DNA from: Theocolax elegans
Lineage: Eukaryota > Arthropoda > Insecta > Hymenoptera > Cerocephalidae
Direction: 5' to 3'
Assembly: GCA_026168455.1 (NCBI GenBank)
Contig: CM047429.1
Coordinates: 31,951,850 to 32,015,849 of the forward strand
Length of the DNA stretch: 64,000 nucleotides
The notes under the pieces are model-generated. The model did not search any database. It worked only from the letters and a program-made list of their open reading frames with translations, and was not told where the DNA came from. Position 1 is the stretch's first letter, and the number at the start of each line of letters is the position of its first letter. Positions 9,869-21,882 of the stretch are shown here, piece by piece. The position numbers were made by a program, and so were the translations under genes.

Positions 9869-12268
9869 TATAGAGTTTCTGCAATTGATAGTACTGAAAT
9901 CAAAGTGATATTGATGTCTGGAAAGCACTTTATAAAACACCTTCCACGAAGGAGTCAACGTTCGCAAATTGCACTTTCAAAATTGTTATCTGATAACAAA
10001 AATCTTTAATTATTACTCCCATCCTATTTCTACTTATATTTTGCTTAAACTCCATAAAAAGTTTCTGCAATAGATACTACTGAAATCAAAACAACACAAT
10101 CGATAAGTACTTATAACCAAATCATAAATTTGTTTTTAATTATACATTTATATATTTCACATAAACTCCATAAAAAGTTTATGCAATAGAAAGTACTAAA
10201 ATCAAAGCGGAATAATCGACAAGTATTTTTTACCATACCGTAAATTTGTTTTTAATTAATCATTTATATATTTTTTTGCGTTAACTGCATAAAAAGTTTC
10301 TGTAATTGAAAGTACTGAAATCAAATTGAATCACAAGTATTTATCTTTACAAATACAAATATTTATTAATTCAATTGAATACAAACATTTGTTCGGAATA
10401 GTATTTTACAAATTTTGTCCACATAAACAGAAACTTCTAATTTATTTATTAGGGTTTCACTTTCAATAATTTATTTATTTGTTATTATTACATGTTTAAT
10501 GTTCAATTTGTGTCTCTAAATAGTAATTTATAAAACACCTTCCACGAAGGTGTCAACATTCGCAAGTATGGTTTCTAATCACAGTTTGAAAAATCAAAAT
10601 GCAATTGTCAAGTATGGTGTATATTTTAATCACATTTTTAAAATGCTATGTAAATATAATAGTTAAACATTTCTAATTTTTAAGCAAATTTTGTTGCACC
10701 ACAATAAAAACAAAATTTTTTTATTAAGAAATTATAACTACGTACATAATTCCTAAATAGTTTCTGCAATAGAAAGTACTGAAATCAAAATGAAATTGAC
10801 AAGTATTTTTATAAATATTTATTACTATAAAACTTTACGTTTAATGTTGTAAAACACCTTCAAGAAGGTGTACATTTTGGCAAGTATGAGTTCGGTCCCA
10901 ATATTTTTATTTTAACTAAACCTATATTACATAATAAATTACTTATCAATAGAATAATATTAATGAAGTTATTACATTAGAAAGTACTGAAATCAAAATG
11001 CAATTGTCAAGTATGGTGTATATTTTAATCACACTTTTAAAATTGTTGTACATAATTCGTAGAAAGTTTCCGCAATAGAAAGTACTGAAATCAAAATGAA
11101 ATCGGCAAGTATTGCTTTTCAAAAATAAATATATTTTTCGTACTGAATGTACTAATATTTTCTGAAAAATTCTATCTTACTCATTTTTTTTTTTTTTTTT
11201 TTTAGTTACAGCAGAAAATTCACAATTTTAATAATAATATTCATTTGTGCAAAATTAATTTATGGAAAAGTAATAAAACAGAAATTTTTCTCATTTTTAT
11301 TCTTTTTAAATGAAATAATACTTGTCAATTTCATTTTGATTTCAGTACTTTCTATTGCAGAAACTATTTAGGAATTATGTACGTAGTTATAATTTCTTAA
11401 TAAAAAAATTATGTTTTTATTGTGGTGCAACAAAATTTGCTTAAAAATTAGAAATGTTTAACTATTATATTTACATAGCAATTTTAAAAATGTGATTAAA
11501 TTATACACCATACTTGACAATTGCATTTTGATTTTTCAAACTGTGATTAGAAACCATACTTGCGAATGTTGACACCTTCGTGGAAGGTGTTTTATAAATT
11601 ACTATTTAGAGACACAAATTGAACATTAAACATGTAATAATAACAAATAAATAAATTATTGAAAGTGAAACCCTAATAAATAAATTAGAAGTTTCTGTTT
11701 ATGTGGACAAAATTTGTAAAATACTATTCCGAACAAATGTTTGTATTCAATTGAATTAATAAATATTTGTATTTGTAAAGATAAATACTTGTGATTCAAT
11801 TTGATTTCAGTACTTTCAATTACAGAAACTTTTTATGCAGTTAACGCAAAAAAATATATAAATGATTAATTAAAAACAAATTTACGGTATGGTAAAAAAT
11901 ACTTGTCGATTATTCCGCTTTGATTTTAGTACTTTCTATTGCATAAACTTTTTATGGAGTTTATGTGAAATATATAAATGTTTAATTAAAAACAAATTTA
12001 TGATATGGTTATAAGTACTTATCGATTGTGTTGTTTTGATTTCAGTAGTATCTATTGCAGAAACTTTTTATGGAGTTTAAGCAAAATATAAGTAGAAATA
12101 GGATGGGAGTAATAATTAAAGATTTTTGTTATCAGATAACAATTTTGAAAGTGCAATTTGAAACTATACTTGCGAACGTTGACTCCTTCGTGGAAGGTGT
12201 TTTATAAAGTGCTTTCCAGACATCAATATCACTTTGATTTCAGTACTATCAATTGCAGAAACTCTATA
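9869..12268. repeat. large foldback element, 0.94-kb arms, 0.5-kb loop
   Basis: Left arm about 9869-10807 is the reverse complement of about 11318-12268, with small indels. Each arm is built from units holding the core CTGCAATAGAAAGTACTGAAATCAA followed by GACAAGTATT, and a short palindrome CACCTTCCACGAAGGTG. The loop carries more units and a T run at about 11186-11204. No coding frame is visible. As RNA it would form a very long hairpin. Related sequence recurs at 15.2-16.6 kb and 21.9-26.2 kb. Confidence 0.85.
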
Positions 12269-12588
12269 ATAAATTTACAGTTATTTAAGGACGAATTCGT
12301 GAGTGATCATTTAAAATATTTCCTTTACGCTAGCGGCCGCCGGTTCCGAGGCGCTTAGCCGTCGGAATCCCCTCTGATATGCGGAGTCGGGAGGAAGCGT
12401 TGCCGGGTTATTTTGGTAAATTGTTCATAATTTTTGGTTGTAATTTTTGGTTGGCCATGCGCCCAAATAAATATAAATCGGCGATGTAGCCATTTTTAAC
12501 GTCGCTACGACAAAACCTACGTCGGTTCATTAATTATTTTAATTTATCAGGCCGACGATAAGCAGCGTCTCGAAATGTATAGATTTTG
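12269..12588. other. spacer between palindrome and Polinton remnant
   Basis: No gene seen. About 12330-12410 is locally GC-rich (it contains gctagcggccgccggttccg) and the rest is AT-rich. This may be debris of another element. Confidence 0.35.
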
Positions 12589-13075
12589 TCACACAAAAGC
12601 ATGAGAGATTTTAAAAATTTCTTCACTGTCGTTTTTCTCATAACCTTTTTCAAAGGTACTTTTTGCACGACTGATACGGAAATAATCACCTACTTTGTTT
12701 ATATAGAAATGATATGATTTTCTTTGATTTAAAGCACGTTTCTGTATTTTTTTTCTCGCTTTGAAAGCATTGTAAACGGTAACATTAGCCGGGGTCATCT
12801 GAGTACCGGTATGCCTTGTATATGCATTAAAATTTTTATCATATATATCGATATATCTATAAGTATTTTTATGTATAAAATATATGTACATATGTTCCTT
12901 TAATGTTCGGTTTAAACGCTCTTCTAAATTACGTGCTACACGAAAAAAAAACCCTTTTTCTTAAGAAATCCTTGAAAATTAGATCCAACAAATTCTTTTA
13001 CTGCACCAGGCTGTACATATATAGATACTCTTCCATTCGATCTCGAATGTATATTTTGTACACCATCTGACACAC
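12589..13075 (-). pseudogene. remnant of a second Polinton integrase
   Basis: Read on the minus strand, 13075 to 12589 resembles the integrase of the Polinton in this window: EFVGSNFQGFLKKK, LEERLNRTLKEHMY, IDIYDKNFNAYTRHTGTQM, TPANVTVYNAFKAR, INKVGDYFRISRAKSTFEK. The second catalytic Asp region is degraded (PGAVKEF), there is a frame break near 12945 at an A run, and the sequence ends before the chromodomain. It is clearly diverged from the 41.2-kb gene, so it comes from a different, older insertion. Confidence 0.75.
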
Positions 13076-13089
13076 GACCTATAATCTGA

Positions 13090-13770
13090 GCTTCCTGAAC
13101 TTTTTAAATTATTGGAGCTCATTAAGAAAAATAACATATTGTTCAACCATCAAGTTGGTTTCCGCAAGGGTCATAGTACCCAAACAGCACTCCTTGGTAA
13201 CTTAGAGGATGTCCCTACTAAAAATTATCACGTGATTAACACGTGGATAACTACGTGATTATCACGTGATATATGAAAATTTTTGTTTTTTTAAAAATGT
13301 AATCTTAGACACGGAGTTGATGGGATGCAATTTCACAAAAACCGAATTGGCAATTCAGTTTTGACAAAAAAAATCCTACGTAGAACTACCTAGAAATCCC
13401 ACGTAGAAAAATGGTCGAAAATCTCACGTGATTATCTTAAGTAAGAGAACACAGGCTGTTTTCCATGATTTAGGAAATTTTTCGTCTTACAACCGCTTAC
13501 AGGTGTCCTTAAGAAAGTGTACTGGATCATTACTGTTCTCTATTTTTATTAATGATTTACCGCTAGGTACGTTAATTGCCTTATTCTAAAGCAATAATTT
13601 TTGCAGTCGACACACAGATCTATTTACACTGTCATCCAAAAGATTTAGCGGTAGGTATTGCATCTATAACAGCGGATGCACACAGGCTTTAGTTTTTGCA
13701 TGCCTTGCATGACGTAGCGGCGAGTCGTGGCGGTCTTAAGGCCGCACATGGCGAGCTAGTTTATAATACT
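13090..13770 (+). pseudogene. jockey-like non-LTR reverse transcriptase remnant
   Basis: The plus strand has FNHQVGFRKGHSTQTAL (about 13143-13193), a degraded GV...S.LG..LFSIFINDLPL block (about 13500-13570) and DTQIYLHCHPKDLAVG (about 13610-13655), in the order expected for a jockey/CR1-type RT. The catalytic YADD is reduced to a remnant ending in DT. Several frame breaks and an insertion at about 13205-13480 interrupt it. It would have copied element RNA by target-primed reverse transcription; it is now inactive. Confidence 0.7.
13208..13440. repeat. CACGTG-rich short insertion in the RT remnant
   Basis: Between two RT blocks lies sequence with repeated tcacgtgatt, acacgtgg, tacgtgatt and cacgtag motifs at both ends (13227-13270 and about 13377-13435) around an AT-rich middle. 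The end motifs are in inverted orientation, as in a MITE. Exact ends and target duplication are unclear. Confidence 0.45.
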
Positions 13771-14097
13771 TTTTTCAATACAACTGACACTTTTTCCTTT
13801 ATTTTCTTCATCTGAGTTTATTCAATAGGGTTGTACAACGAAAGTTGTGTTGCTCTGCACTTTCGACTACCTCGAGCAGTGCAACCGTATGAAACAATAT
13901 AATCCGCCTCGATCGGCGAATCTTTAAATACTAACTAGGCAATTGCTTAGGTTAGGAAAAAAGGATACGATTATGAAACTTGCACACTTACGCTATTAAT
14001 AATTATGTTTTAATAATAATATAATTAGTAATTCAATAATGTTCCTCTTTCCTTATTAAAAATTGAAAATTCTTAATTTATCTAATTAATTTCAGCA
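13771..14097. other. upstream interval of the reductase exon
   Basis: No gene seen. AT-rich, ending in a splice-acceptor-like taatttcag just before the ATG at 14098, so the exon may follow an untranslated first exon. Confidence 0.35.
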
Positions 14098-14294
14098 ATG
14101 GATCAATTAAGTGAAATGCAAGAATTTTACAAGAATAAAAGCATTTTTATCACAGGAGGCACCGGTTTTATGGGAAAAGTTTTAATTGAAAAATTATTAT
14201 TTAGTTGCTACAGTCTTAAAAACATCTATATTCTTTTAAGACCAAAGAGAGGACAAACGGTGGAATCACGTCTTTACAATATGCTTCAACTACC
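14098..14294 (+). CDS. fatty acyl-CoA reductase, first coding exon
   Basis: [20 protein letters not shown] continues with [26 protein letters not shown] and [11 protein letters not shown]. This is the N-terminal NAD(P)-binding Rossmann end of insect fatty acyl-CoA reductases, whose glycine motif is seen here as TGGTGFMG. The family reduces acyl-CoA to fatty alcohol for waxes and pheromones. The exon begins after a CAG acceptor and reaches a GTAATT donor-like site at about 14295. No further exons are visible to the right, so it is either the first exon of a gene broken by later insertions or an isolated fragment. Confidence 0.7.
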
Positions 14295-14379
14295 GGTAAT
14301 TGCATTGCTTCACATATATGCGTCTAGCAAGGTTTTTATTATTAATATTTTATCATTAAAGTTATATATTATTAATTAA

Positions 14380-15238
14380 CTTCTATCATATTAAGTAAAC
14401 AATGTACATATGATGACCATTTACGGTTACGTCAAAGCCTCTTTAGAAATTGAAAGTTAGCGACAAAAAAGCATGCCCGATTTTAACATGGAGAAGGATC
14501 CTAGGTTTATATCCCGACATCAGACAGTTCATAATTTTTTCAATATTTGCTTTATTCTAATTGATTTTGAAAAATTTAAAATGAAAAGAAAATTAAGAAA
14601 ATGGTGAGCACGCATTTGAAAAATATGACTGATTTATTAAGAACGATTCATAATTATTGTACATTTTTTGGTATACTGCTATAATACGCATGAAAAAAAT
14701 TAAAATAGTACATTATGCAGCTAGTGTGAAAAGCAACCAATTTACGCATGACTCGAATTTGTCGAGTACTGGAATCGCCTTGCGCATGTATAGCATATAT
14801 ACCATTTCTTAAATGTCCGTGAGCGAAATACGATGATTTATTAGAATTTGTAAATATACAGAGTGCTGAACTGATGAAATCGCTCAAAAACGTTACAGCG
14901 TTTGACCAATTAATAAATTGTTTAAGTCCTATTTCCAGCAAATTTTTTTCGAAGAATTTAATGTTGGCCATTATTTTTACCATGGCGATGACCTTCAAGA
15001 TTATTTCAAGGTCAACTTTGTTTTATTAAATGGGTCTCCCCGTTTCTATAACGTCTATAACGACCTTGAGGATTATTCCAAGGTGATTTTGAGGTCAACT
15101 TTGTTAAATTTACTAGGCTGAGATTTTGAATATTGATTCAATGCAAAATTAAAATTCATTAAATGTTAATTGCAAAAATCAGAAAATATACATAAATGAA
15201 TAAATTGCAAAAATTTGCAAATAGGAAGAACTTCTTTA
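14380..15238. other. intergenic, short GACCTT/AAGGTC repeats
   Basis: No gene recognised. Near 14985-15120 there are alternating gaccttcaagattatttcaaggtcaac and gaccttgaggattattccaaggt units, an imperfect tandem/inverted cluster. Open frames here look random. Confidence 0.4.
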
Positions 15239-16630
15239 TTTGCTTTAAATCTGGCAAAAATTTTGACACGGGATTCTGACAGCAGAAAATCTTACGTCAG
15301 AATGTCTAGAAGCAAAATTTTTTGTTTTAACACGCACGAATTTCGCTTTTTTGCGCCCTAAAAATAGGGCTTAAAGTATCCCTTTAGCGACCGGCGGGTC
15401 GCAAAAGCACTTTAGCACTGCCGAGATTCAACAAACAAAAGAGACTCATTATCTTATCTGCTCCCTAGATTTAGCGCAATGGTGCGTGCGTGCTTGCGCC
15501 TATGTGTGTACATATATTATTATAGATATTAGTAGGTCAAAAATAACTTAATCAATGATGGGGCAAGTATTATTTTATTTAAAGAGCATAAAAAAGAAAG
15601 AAATTACTTTTTATTAGTTATGCAGAAATTAATTTTGCACAAATAAATTATTATTATTCTATAAAATTGTATATCTACTGATGCAAAGCACGGGAAGGAT
15701 AGACATTGTTTATTTAAAGAAAATAAAAAAAAAAGTTTCCTTTCTATCAGTTTTGTGGAAATTAATTAAAACTTTTTATAGAGTTTAAGCAAAATATATA
15801 AAAGTTTAATTAAAAAAAATGCAATGTATGGTATGGTAAAAAATACTTGTCGATTATTTCGCTTTGAATTCAGTACTTTCTATTGCAGAAACTTTTTATG
15901 GAGTTTAAGCAAAATATATAAATTTTAATTAAAATACAATCTATGGTATCGTAAAAAATACTTGTCGATAATTCCGCTTTGATTTCAGTACTTTCTATTG
16001 CAGAAACTTTATGGAGTTTAAGCACAAAGAATATATAAATATTAAATTAAAATTACTTGTCGATATTTGATTGCAGTACCTTCTATTGCAGAAACTTTTT
16101 ATGGAGTTTAAGCAAAATATAAGTAGAAATAGGATGGAAGTAATGATTAAAGATTTTTTATCAGACAACATTTTTAGAAGGTGTTTTATATAAAGTATAC
16201 TGTCTAGAAGCACAAATTCAACGTGGCATATATAAATAAATAAAAAATTTCTGTTGATATCTATAAAATACTTGCCGTTGCTATGTTGATTTCAGTACTT
16301 TCAATTGCAGAAAATTTTATGGAGCTTAATATTATACACACACCAATATATATATATATATGTACACGCATAGGCGCAAGCACGCACGCACCATTGTGCT
16401 AAATCTAGTGAGCAGATAAGATAATGAGTTTCTTTTGTTTGTTGAATCTCGGCAGCACTGAAGTGCTTTGCGCCCGCCGGTTGCTAAAGGGATACTTTAG
16501 GCCCTATTTTTGGGGCGCAAAAACGCGAAATTCGTGCGTGTTAAAAAAAATTTTTTCTTCTAGACATTCTGACGTAAGATTTTCTGCTGTCAGAATCTCT
16601 TGTCAAAATTTTGGTCAAATTTAAAGCAAA
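15239..16630. repeat. foldback element with 281-bp terminal arms
   Basis: Bases 15239-15519 are the reverse complement of 16350-16630 with scattered mismatches (ends tttgctttaaat and atttaaagcaaa). The 0.83-kb interior is not unique sequence: it holds several copies of the TTTGATTTCAGTACTTTCTATTGCAGAAAC core found in the palindromes at 9.9-12.3 and 21.9-26.2 kb. No coding frame is seen. Confidence 0.8.
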
Positions 16631-16734
16631 GTGATAAGACCTATGTAAACAAAAAAACACCGAAATTTGAGAAAAAAATTTGTTCTCGAGTTTTTTAGAA
16701 TTTTATCGCTAATATAATGTATACTTTAAAAAAT

Positions 16735-16830
16735 CAAAAGGCGCGATAGCGCCTGACGCAAGTATAGGCGCGAGAGCCATTATATACAGCTAACTAGCCC
16801 CCCAGATTTTTACTTTTCTAACCGCTGCAT
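16735..16830 (+). other. LTR-like segment resembling the 5.8-kb gypsy LTR
   Basis: From caaaaggcgcgatagcgcc through gcaagtatagg and attatatacagctaa to atttttacttttc the order of short matches parallels 5838-5930. It may be a diverged solo-LTR fragment or a shared promoter-like piece. The rest of 16631-17171 is AT-rich with no gene seen. Confidence 0.35.
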
Positions 16831-17171
16831 TATTACATTATGTATGTGTGCTATTGACCACGCATTACGTTCCTTATTTATTAATCTTTACTGTACAACA
16901 AGTTTTACACGAATTCATTTACGCACAATCAAGAAAATCAATGCCAAAGATATTGCTTGCTGATTTCCTTTCCTCAATTTTCGTCTTCTCCCTTTTGATA
17001 TATATAGTCAACTTCAAACAAAATGAGATAGAGATAGTATAGGAAAGGCATGAGATAGAAAGAGAAACAATGCTTTCCAGCCCGTGAGAGAGCGCGTACA
17101 GAAGTAAAAACTTATAGAAGAAGTTCAAACGTGGCCACGAGAGGGAGCTAGTTTCAGGTGAATACTTTTGT

Positions 17172-18303
17172 CACAGTTGAATCATCTGGACCGACCCTAC
17201 CCCAGCCCGACGACCCTTCGAAATATAATAAAAAAAAAATGCTAATCGACGTATTTTTAATTGTACTTTTCAACAAAAAAAAAATTTTCAATTGTACCCC
17301 CGTAGTTTTTTAGAAAAAAAATCCTAAAGTACTAGAATATTAATCCGCCAATAGCTCCTTTTAAAGTGGTTTTAACGTTAAAGGAAAGGTGCAGAAAAAT
17401 TGTACCTTTTTTATACTTAATTGTACCACCGTTACTTTTGCGAAATAATATAATACAATAAATAAAAAATCAAAAAAATTGTACTGACATAATGCAAATA
17501 TATTTCCAGTCACCGCGCATGCGCGGTCACCGGAAATACGAGAAACGCATGCTTATGGCGCGTTATTTAAAAGTCATGAATAGATCAAAAAATGCTCGAA
17601 AGATGTTATAAAAAATAGTCAACGATGTATATTCATTTATCTTTCATAGACTTTACAGAAAATTCAATTGTACCACCTGAGGTTTTGAGAAAAAAAAAGT
17701 TATTGTCAGGTTACAGGTGGAAACGTTGGAAGCAGCGTGCACAACAGCTGTTTAACAATTAACAGACGTATTAAATATTCTTTTTCATTTGTTCTTAATT
17801 GTACCATCATTAGTTTGTTGGTTTACACATTAAATTTGAGCAAAAATAATTAAATAATTACCAGCGAGCCTATGAAGGCAGGCGTCTTAAAATCGCGAAA
17901 AAAGCAAGTAACAACAAAAGTGTTTATTATTTATGAGGCTTATGTGGGTATTTGACAGTTATGTAGACAGTCGTCTATAACTCGTTTTGGGTTGAAAAAT
18001 TGAGAAGTAAGTACGGCCCCGTCTTAGTCAATAACCTGAGGGATAGTTTATTTTTAAAAACATAAAGCAAATCAACAATAAAAATATGGTCCACCCTATC
18101 TATGCATACATACATATAATTTTAAATTTCGGGGTTTATGACGCCCATGACAGAGAAGGAAGATACGTACTTTAGTACGATAAAAAGAGACAGAAAAGAT
18201 TATGGAGCCCCGGCTCCATAAACCTGCCATATTAACAATGAGTGGGAAAGAGATAGGGTTATTGGAATTTAACATACGAGGCTCCATAACCCCCTATATC
18301 CAA

Positions 18304-18341
<38 letters not shown>

Positions 18342-18355
18342 TTACGTATATAATA

Positions 18356-18414
<59 letters not shown>

Positions 18415-19436
18415 TATGGAAAGGTATTTATCTGAACTCTTTATTATTGATTTGCTTTATGTTTTTAAAAATAAACTATCCCTCAGGTTATTGACTAAGA
18501 CGGGGCCGTACTTACTTCTCAATTTTTCAACCCGAAAGAGTTATAGACGACTGTCTATATATAAGTCTCAAATACCCACATAACCCTCATAACTAATAAA
18601 CACTTTTGACTTTTTTTATGAAAAAACTATAAAAGCCTTATAATAATGCATCTTCTTTAGGATTATAACCAAAAAACGGGGTTACAAGGTCAAATAACCG
18701 AGCGTTACTTGCTTTTTTCGCGTTTTTAAAACGCTTGAGTTCATAGGCGTCACAACCGCACACGCGCATAGTGCGCCCGTTCGTTCAGCTAATTATTTAC
18801 TATTGTTTCTAATTGATTCCCATTAATAAATACAAAGTTTGACGATTGTACTATTACGTACAGATAATGTACATTTTTTTATTTACTCATAGTAGTAGAG
18901 TTAAATATCAATGATTTGGAGGGTACAATTACTTTTTCCACAAATTCTGGTAATTAATAATAATAATGCGACGATGGATATTTTATCAATGCCTGCCATG
19001 CATTTTTTCCCTTTTTTACGATTTTAAAATCTCGTGCGGTTGAAAATCTCGTGTGCATGCGAATCTCGCACTTCCGTTGGCCGTGCATGCGCAGTAGCTG
19101 AAAACGGACTGTCAATCAGACGATATTGCTTTTTTAATATTTTTGCGTTATACCGTTATTTTTTCGGAAAACTGAGGGTGGTACAATTAAGTACGAAAAA
19201 GGTACAATTTTTTTACACCCTAATTAGGACGAAGGAACGATTGTAAGGTGAGGTATCGGTGTTTTAATATTGCAATACTTTGTCATTTTTTTTCTCAAAA
19301 ACGGTGGGGGTACAATTAAAATTTCTTGTTTTTTTAGAAAGTACAAATAAAAATACATCGGATAGCATTTTTTTTTTATAAAATTCCGTAGGTCGGCGGG
19401 CTGGGGTAAGGCCGGTATCATCTGGCTGATTTTGTG
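17172..19436. repeat. 2.3-kb foldback element with repeated AATTGTACC motifs
   Basis: The left arm (about 17172-18085) and right arm (about 18443-19436) are imperfect reverse complements. The outer ends share taccccagcccg and the inner ends share tcagtcaataacctgaggg-type sequence. Each arm repeats AATTGTACC at irregular spacing, often followed by a CC(A/G)CCGT stretch and an A run. The centre holds the palindrome ATGGAGCCCCGGCTCCAT and long TA runs. No protein frame is evident. Confidence 0.75.
18307..18411. repeat. (TA)n microsatellites
   Basis: Two TA runs (about 18308-18337 and 18360-18410) near the centre of the foldback element. Confidence 0.95.
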
Positions 19437-19609
19437 TGAAAAGTTATGAATTAAAATTATTAATTTACGTAATTATTTCCAATACCTCACATTATTCCGT
19501 TTCGGTATTTTTTATTGTAGTGCAATGCAGATACTATTGCAAGGTGAAGATTTCATATTCGCCCATATCCTATACTAGTATGTCGACCTTTGACATCTCG
19601 ACGAGAGAA

Positions 19610-19611
<2 letters not shown>

Positions 19612-19676
<65 letters not shown>
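19612..19676. repeat. (GA)n microsatellite
   Basis: An uninterrupted GA run of about 55 bases with short imperfect flanks. Confidence 0.95.
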
Positions 19677-19680
<4 letters not shown>

Positions 19681-19699
19681 AACATTGATAAAATTCTAA

Positions 19700-20811
19700 C
19701 CATCAAAACAATGTTTTCATTTCCATGCAAGCGATGGTATAACTTTTTTTAATCTTAAAATATAATATTAATAAGAATTGCACAAAAAATAAATTTATAT
19801 TATTACATTATTTTAATTATATTTATTATATTATTAATTCATTTTATTTGTATAATTTGATGTGTTTGCTTTAAGTTTATATTATTTGAAGGGACTTATG
19901 CTTGTATTTTTATAATGAATCCCTCATGATATCTCAATGTTTTCCACATTGAACAAAATAATTTAAAAAACAATAGATTTTAATTAAGTGGATGCTTGAT
20001 CGTTCTCTATCCTAATTAAAATTACTGAATAATCATTTTATTTTCTATATAAAACCAATATATGTGTTCGATACTTTGCCAAGTACATAATATTTAATAA
20101 TTATATGGACTATAACATATGTAGTATGATATTCTTTCCAACGTTAAGTGAAATGATTGCTTAATAGTATTATATGTACTGACTTAAATAATTTAAAAGA
20201 ATGTTGATAAGTTATTGTTCTCTTTACGTATATTTATTGAATACCTTTTTTAATATTTAAGTAAAATCAATGTGTCAGTTGTTTGGTAAGTGTAAAAGGC
20301 ATTTAATAATTTTGTAACTTTTACATGCCTATAAAATGTTTGATAGTGACACTAAGTAACATATATAGTTAAGTAATTAAATAGAATTTCTTGTGTTGTA
20401 CTAAAATTATAATATTAAATTGTACTGTTGTCATTAATTATTATAGTAACCCAATAATATAGAATTTAATTTGTTACAAATAAATTTAGCTTAATTAAAA
20501 CTATAAGTGTATCATATTAAATTCACTGAATAAGAAAGGGTTATTTTTAAAGTATATTAATTTTAAGCAAATAACGTCTCTGAAGTGAAAAATTATTAGT
20601 ATAAAGTAAAATTAAAGCAAATTTGCTGTGAGGAACATTTTACCTTGTAAATATTATATGCTATATCACCAATGAAACAATATAAATTATTATTTTAATC
20701 TAATACAGTTCCTAACATAGAGAACCCAGTATACTGCCTTGCGCTATTTTTTTAAATACAAGTTTTTATTAGTAGTTCTGTAAAATAATTATTATACCAC
20801 TTCACTATGTA
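19700..20811. other. AT-rich intergenic DNA
   Basis: No open frame, repeat or gene signal that I can support; almost pure A/T with short homopolymers. Confidence 0.5.
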
Positions 20812-21518
20812 TTTATAAAGATTCTACATACTTTTACCAATTAATTCATGTGCTTTAAAGATATATTTATTAATAATGAATTATAAATAATGAACAAAAT
20901 ACTTAAAAGTAACTGACAAACAAGACTCGTATAAAGCACAGTTGTAACTTTATAATGTATAATCTTGTTAATTGTAATTTTGACATACTTATAATGATGT
21001 CTCATAATATTTTTTTCAAAACTTTATGTAATTTGCAGAATAAAGGTATTATACGTATAAAAGTTGATATAAATGATTAAATATTTAGATTTCTTAAATA
21101 TGCATGAATGTATTAGAGTAAAATTTATTGTACATTGCAGATAAATAAATAGAAATTTATTATTTCACTTAAGTAAGTATTTATAAACAATCTACATGAT
21201 TTTACCAATTAATTAGTGTATTTTAAAAAATATATTTAATAATAATGAATTATAAATAATGAACAAAATACTTAAAAGTAATTGACAAACAAGACTCGTA
21301 TGAAGCACACTTGTAACTTTATAATGTATAATCTTATTAATTCTAATTTTGACATACTTAATGATGTCTCATAATATTTTTTTGAAAACTTTATGGAATT
21401 TGCAGAATAAAGGTATTATAAAAGTTGACAATATTTATAAACGATTAAAAATTTAGATTTTTTAAATATGCATGAATGTATTAGAGTAAAATTTATTGCA
21501 TATTGCAGATAAATAAAT
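20812..21518. repeat. 345-bp tandem duplication, diverged
   Basis: About 20812-21154 recurs at about 21175-21518. Both contain caattaattNatgtg/gtgta, aatgaattataaataatgaacaaaatacttaaaagta, gacaaacaagactcgtat, and end in attgcagataaataaatag. Small indels and substitutions separate the copies. Not coding. Confidence 0.85.
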
Positions 21519-21882
21519 AGAAAAAGTATGCTTATCAAATTACACAAATTAATAAAGTAATAATGTGGACTTTTATGAAAAGTAAAAATTAGAGAGCTAT
21601 ACTTGAGTGAAATACAGCATTTTAACACAATGAACTTTAAAATAAATTTGCAAACGTTCTTTTTGGATTTAACATGTATAACAAAAAAATCAATGGGAAT
21701 TGTGCTACATACAAATAGTCTGGGAACTGAATGGGGGGAGGAGGTCATTGGAGGCCACAAATTTTGTTTTCATTTTTGGACAAAAAATTACCATTTTTAA
21801 TTGTTTTTATTTTGTTGTACATTCATGCAATTGCCATTTGAATACAAATTACTTATCAAAAACACCTTCCAAGAAGGTGTCA

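Noticed and set aside
9869..12268. CRISPR-like array
   Set aside because: Repeated cores are irregularly spaced, occur in both orientations and diverge; this is eukaryotic foldback repeat structure.
12330..12360. Cloning-vector contamination (gctagcggccgc)
   Set aside because: The short restriction-site-like string is embedded in continuous genomic-looking sequence with no vector backbone, so chance is more likely.
18202..18411. Tyr/Ile repeat protein
   Set aside because: Pure translation of TA runs inside a foldback element.
19436..19699. Arg/Glu repeat protein
   Set aside because: The frame is produced by the (GA)n microsatellite and has no other coding sign.
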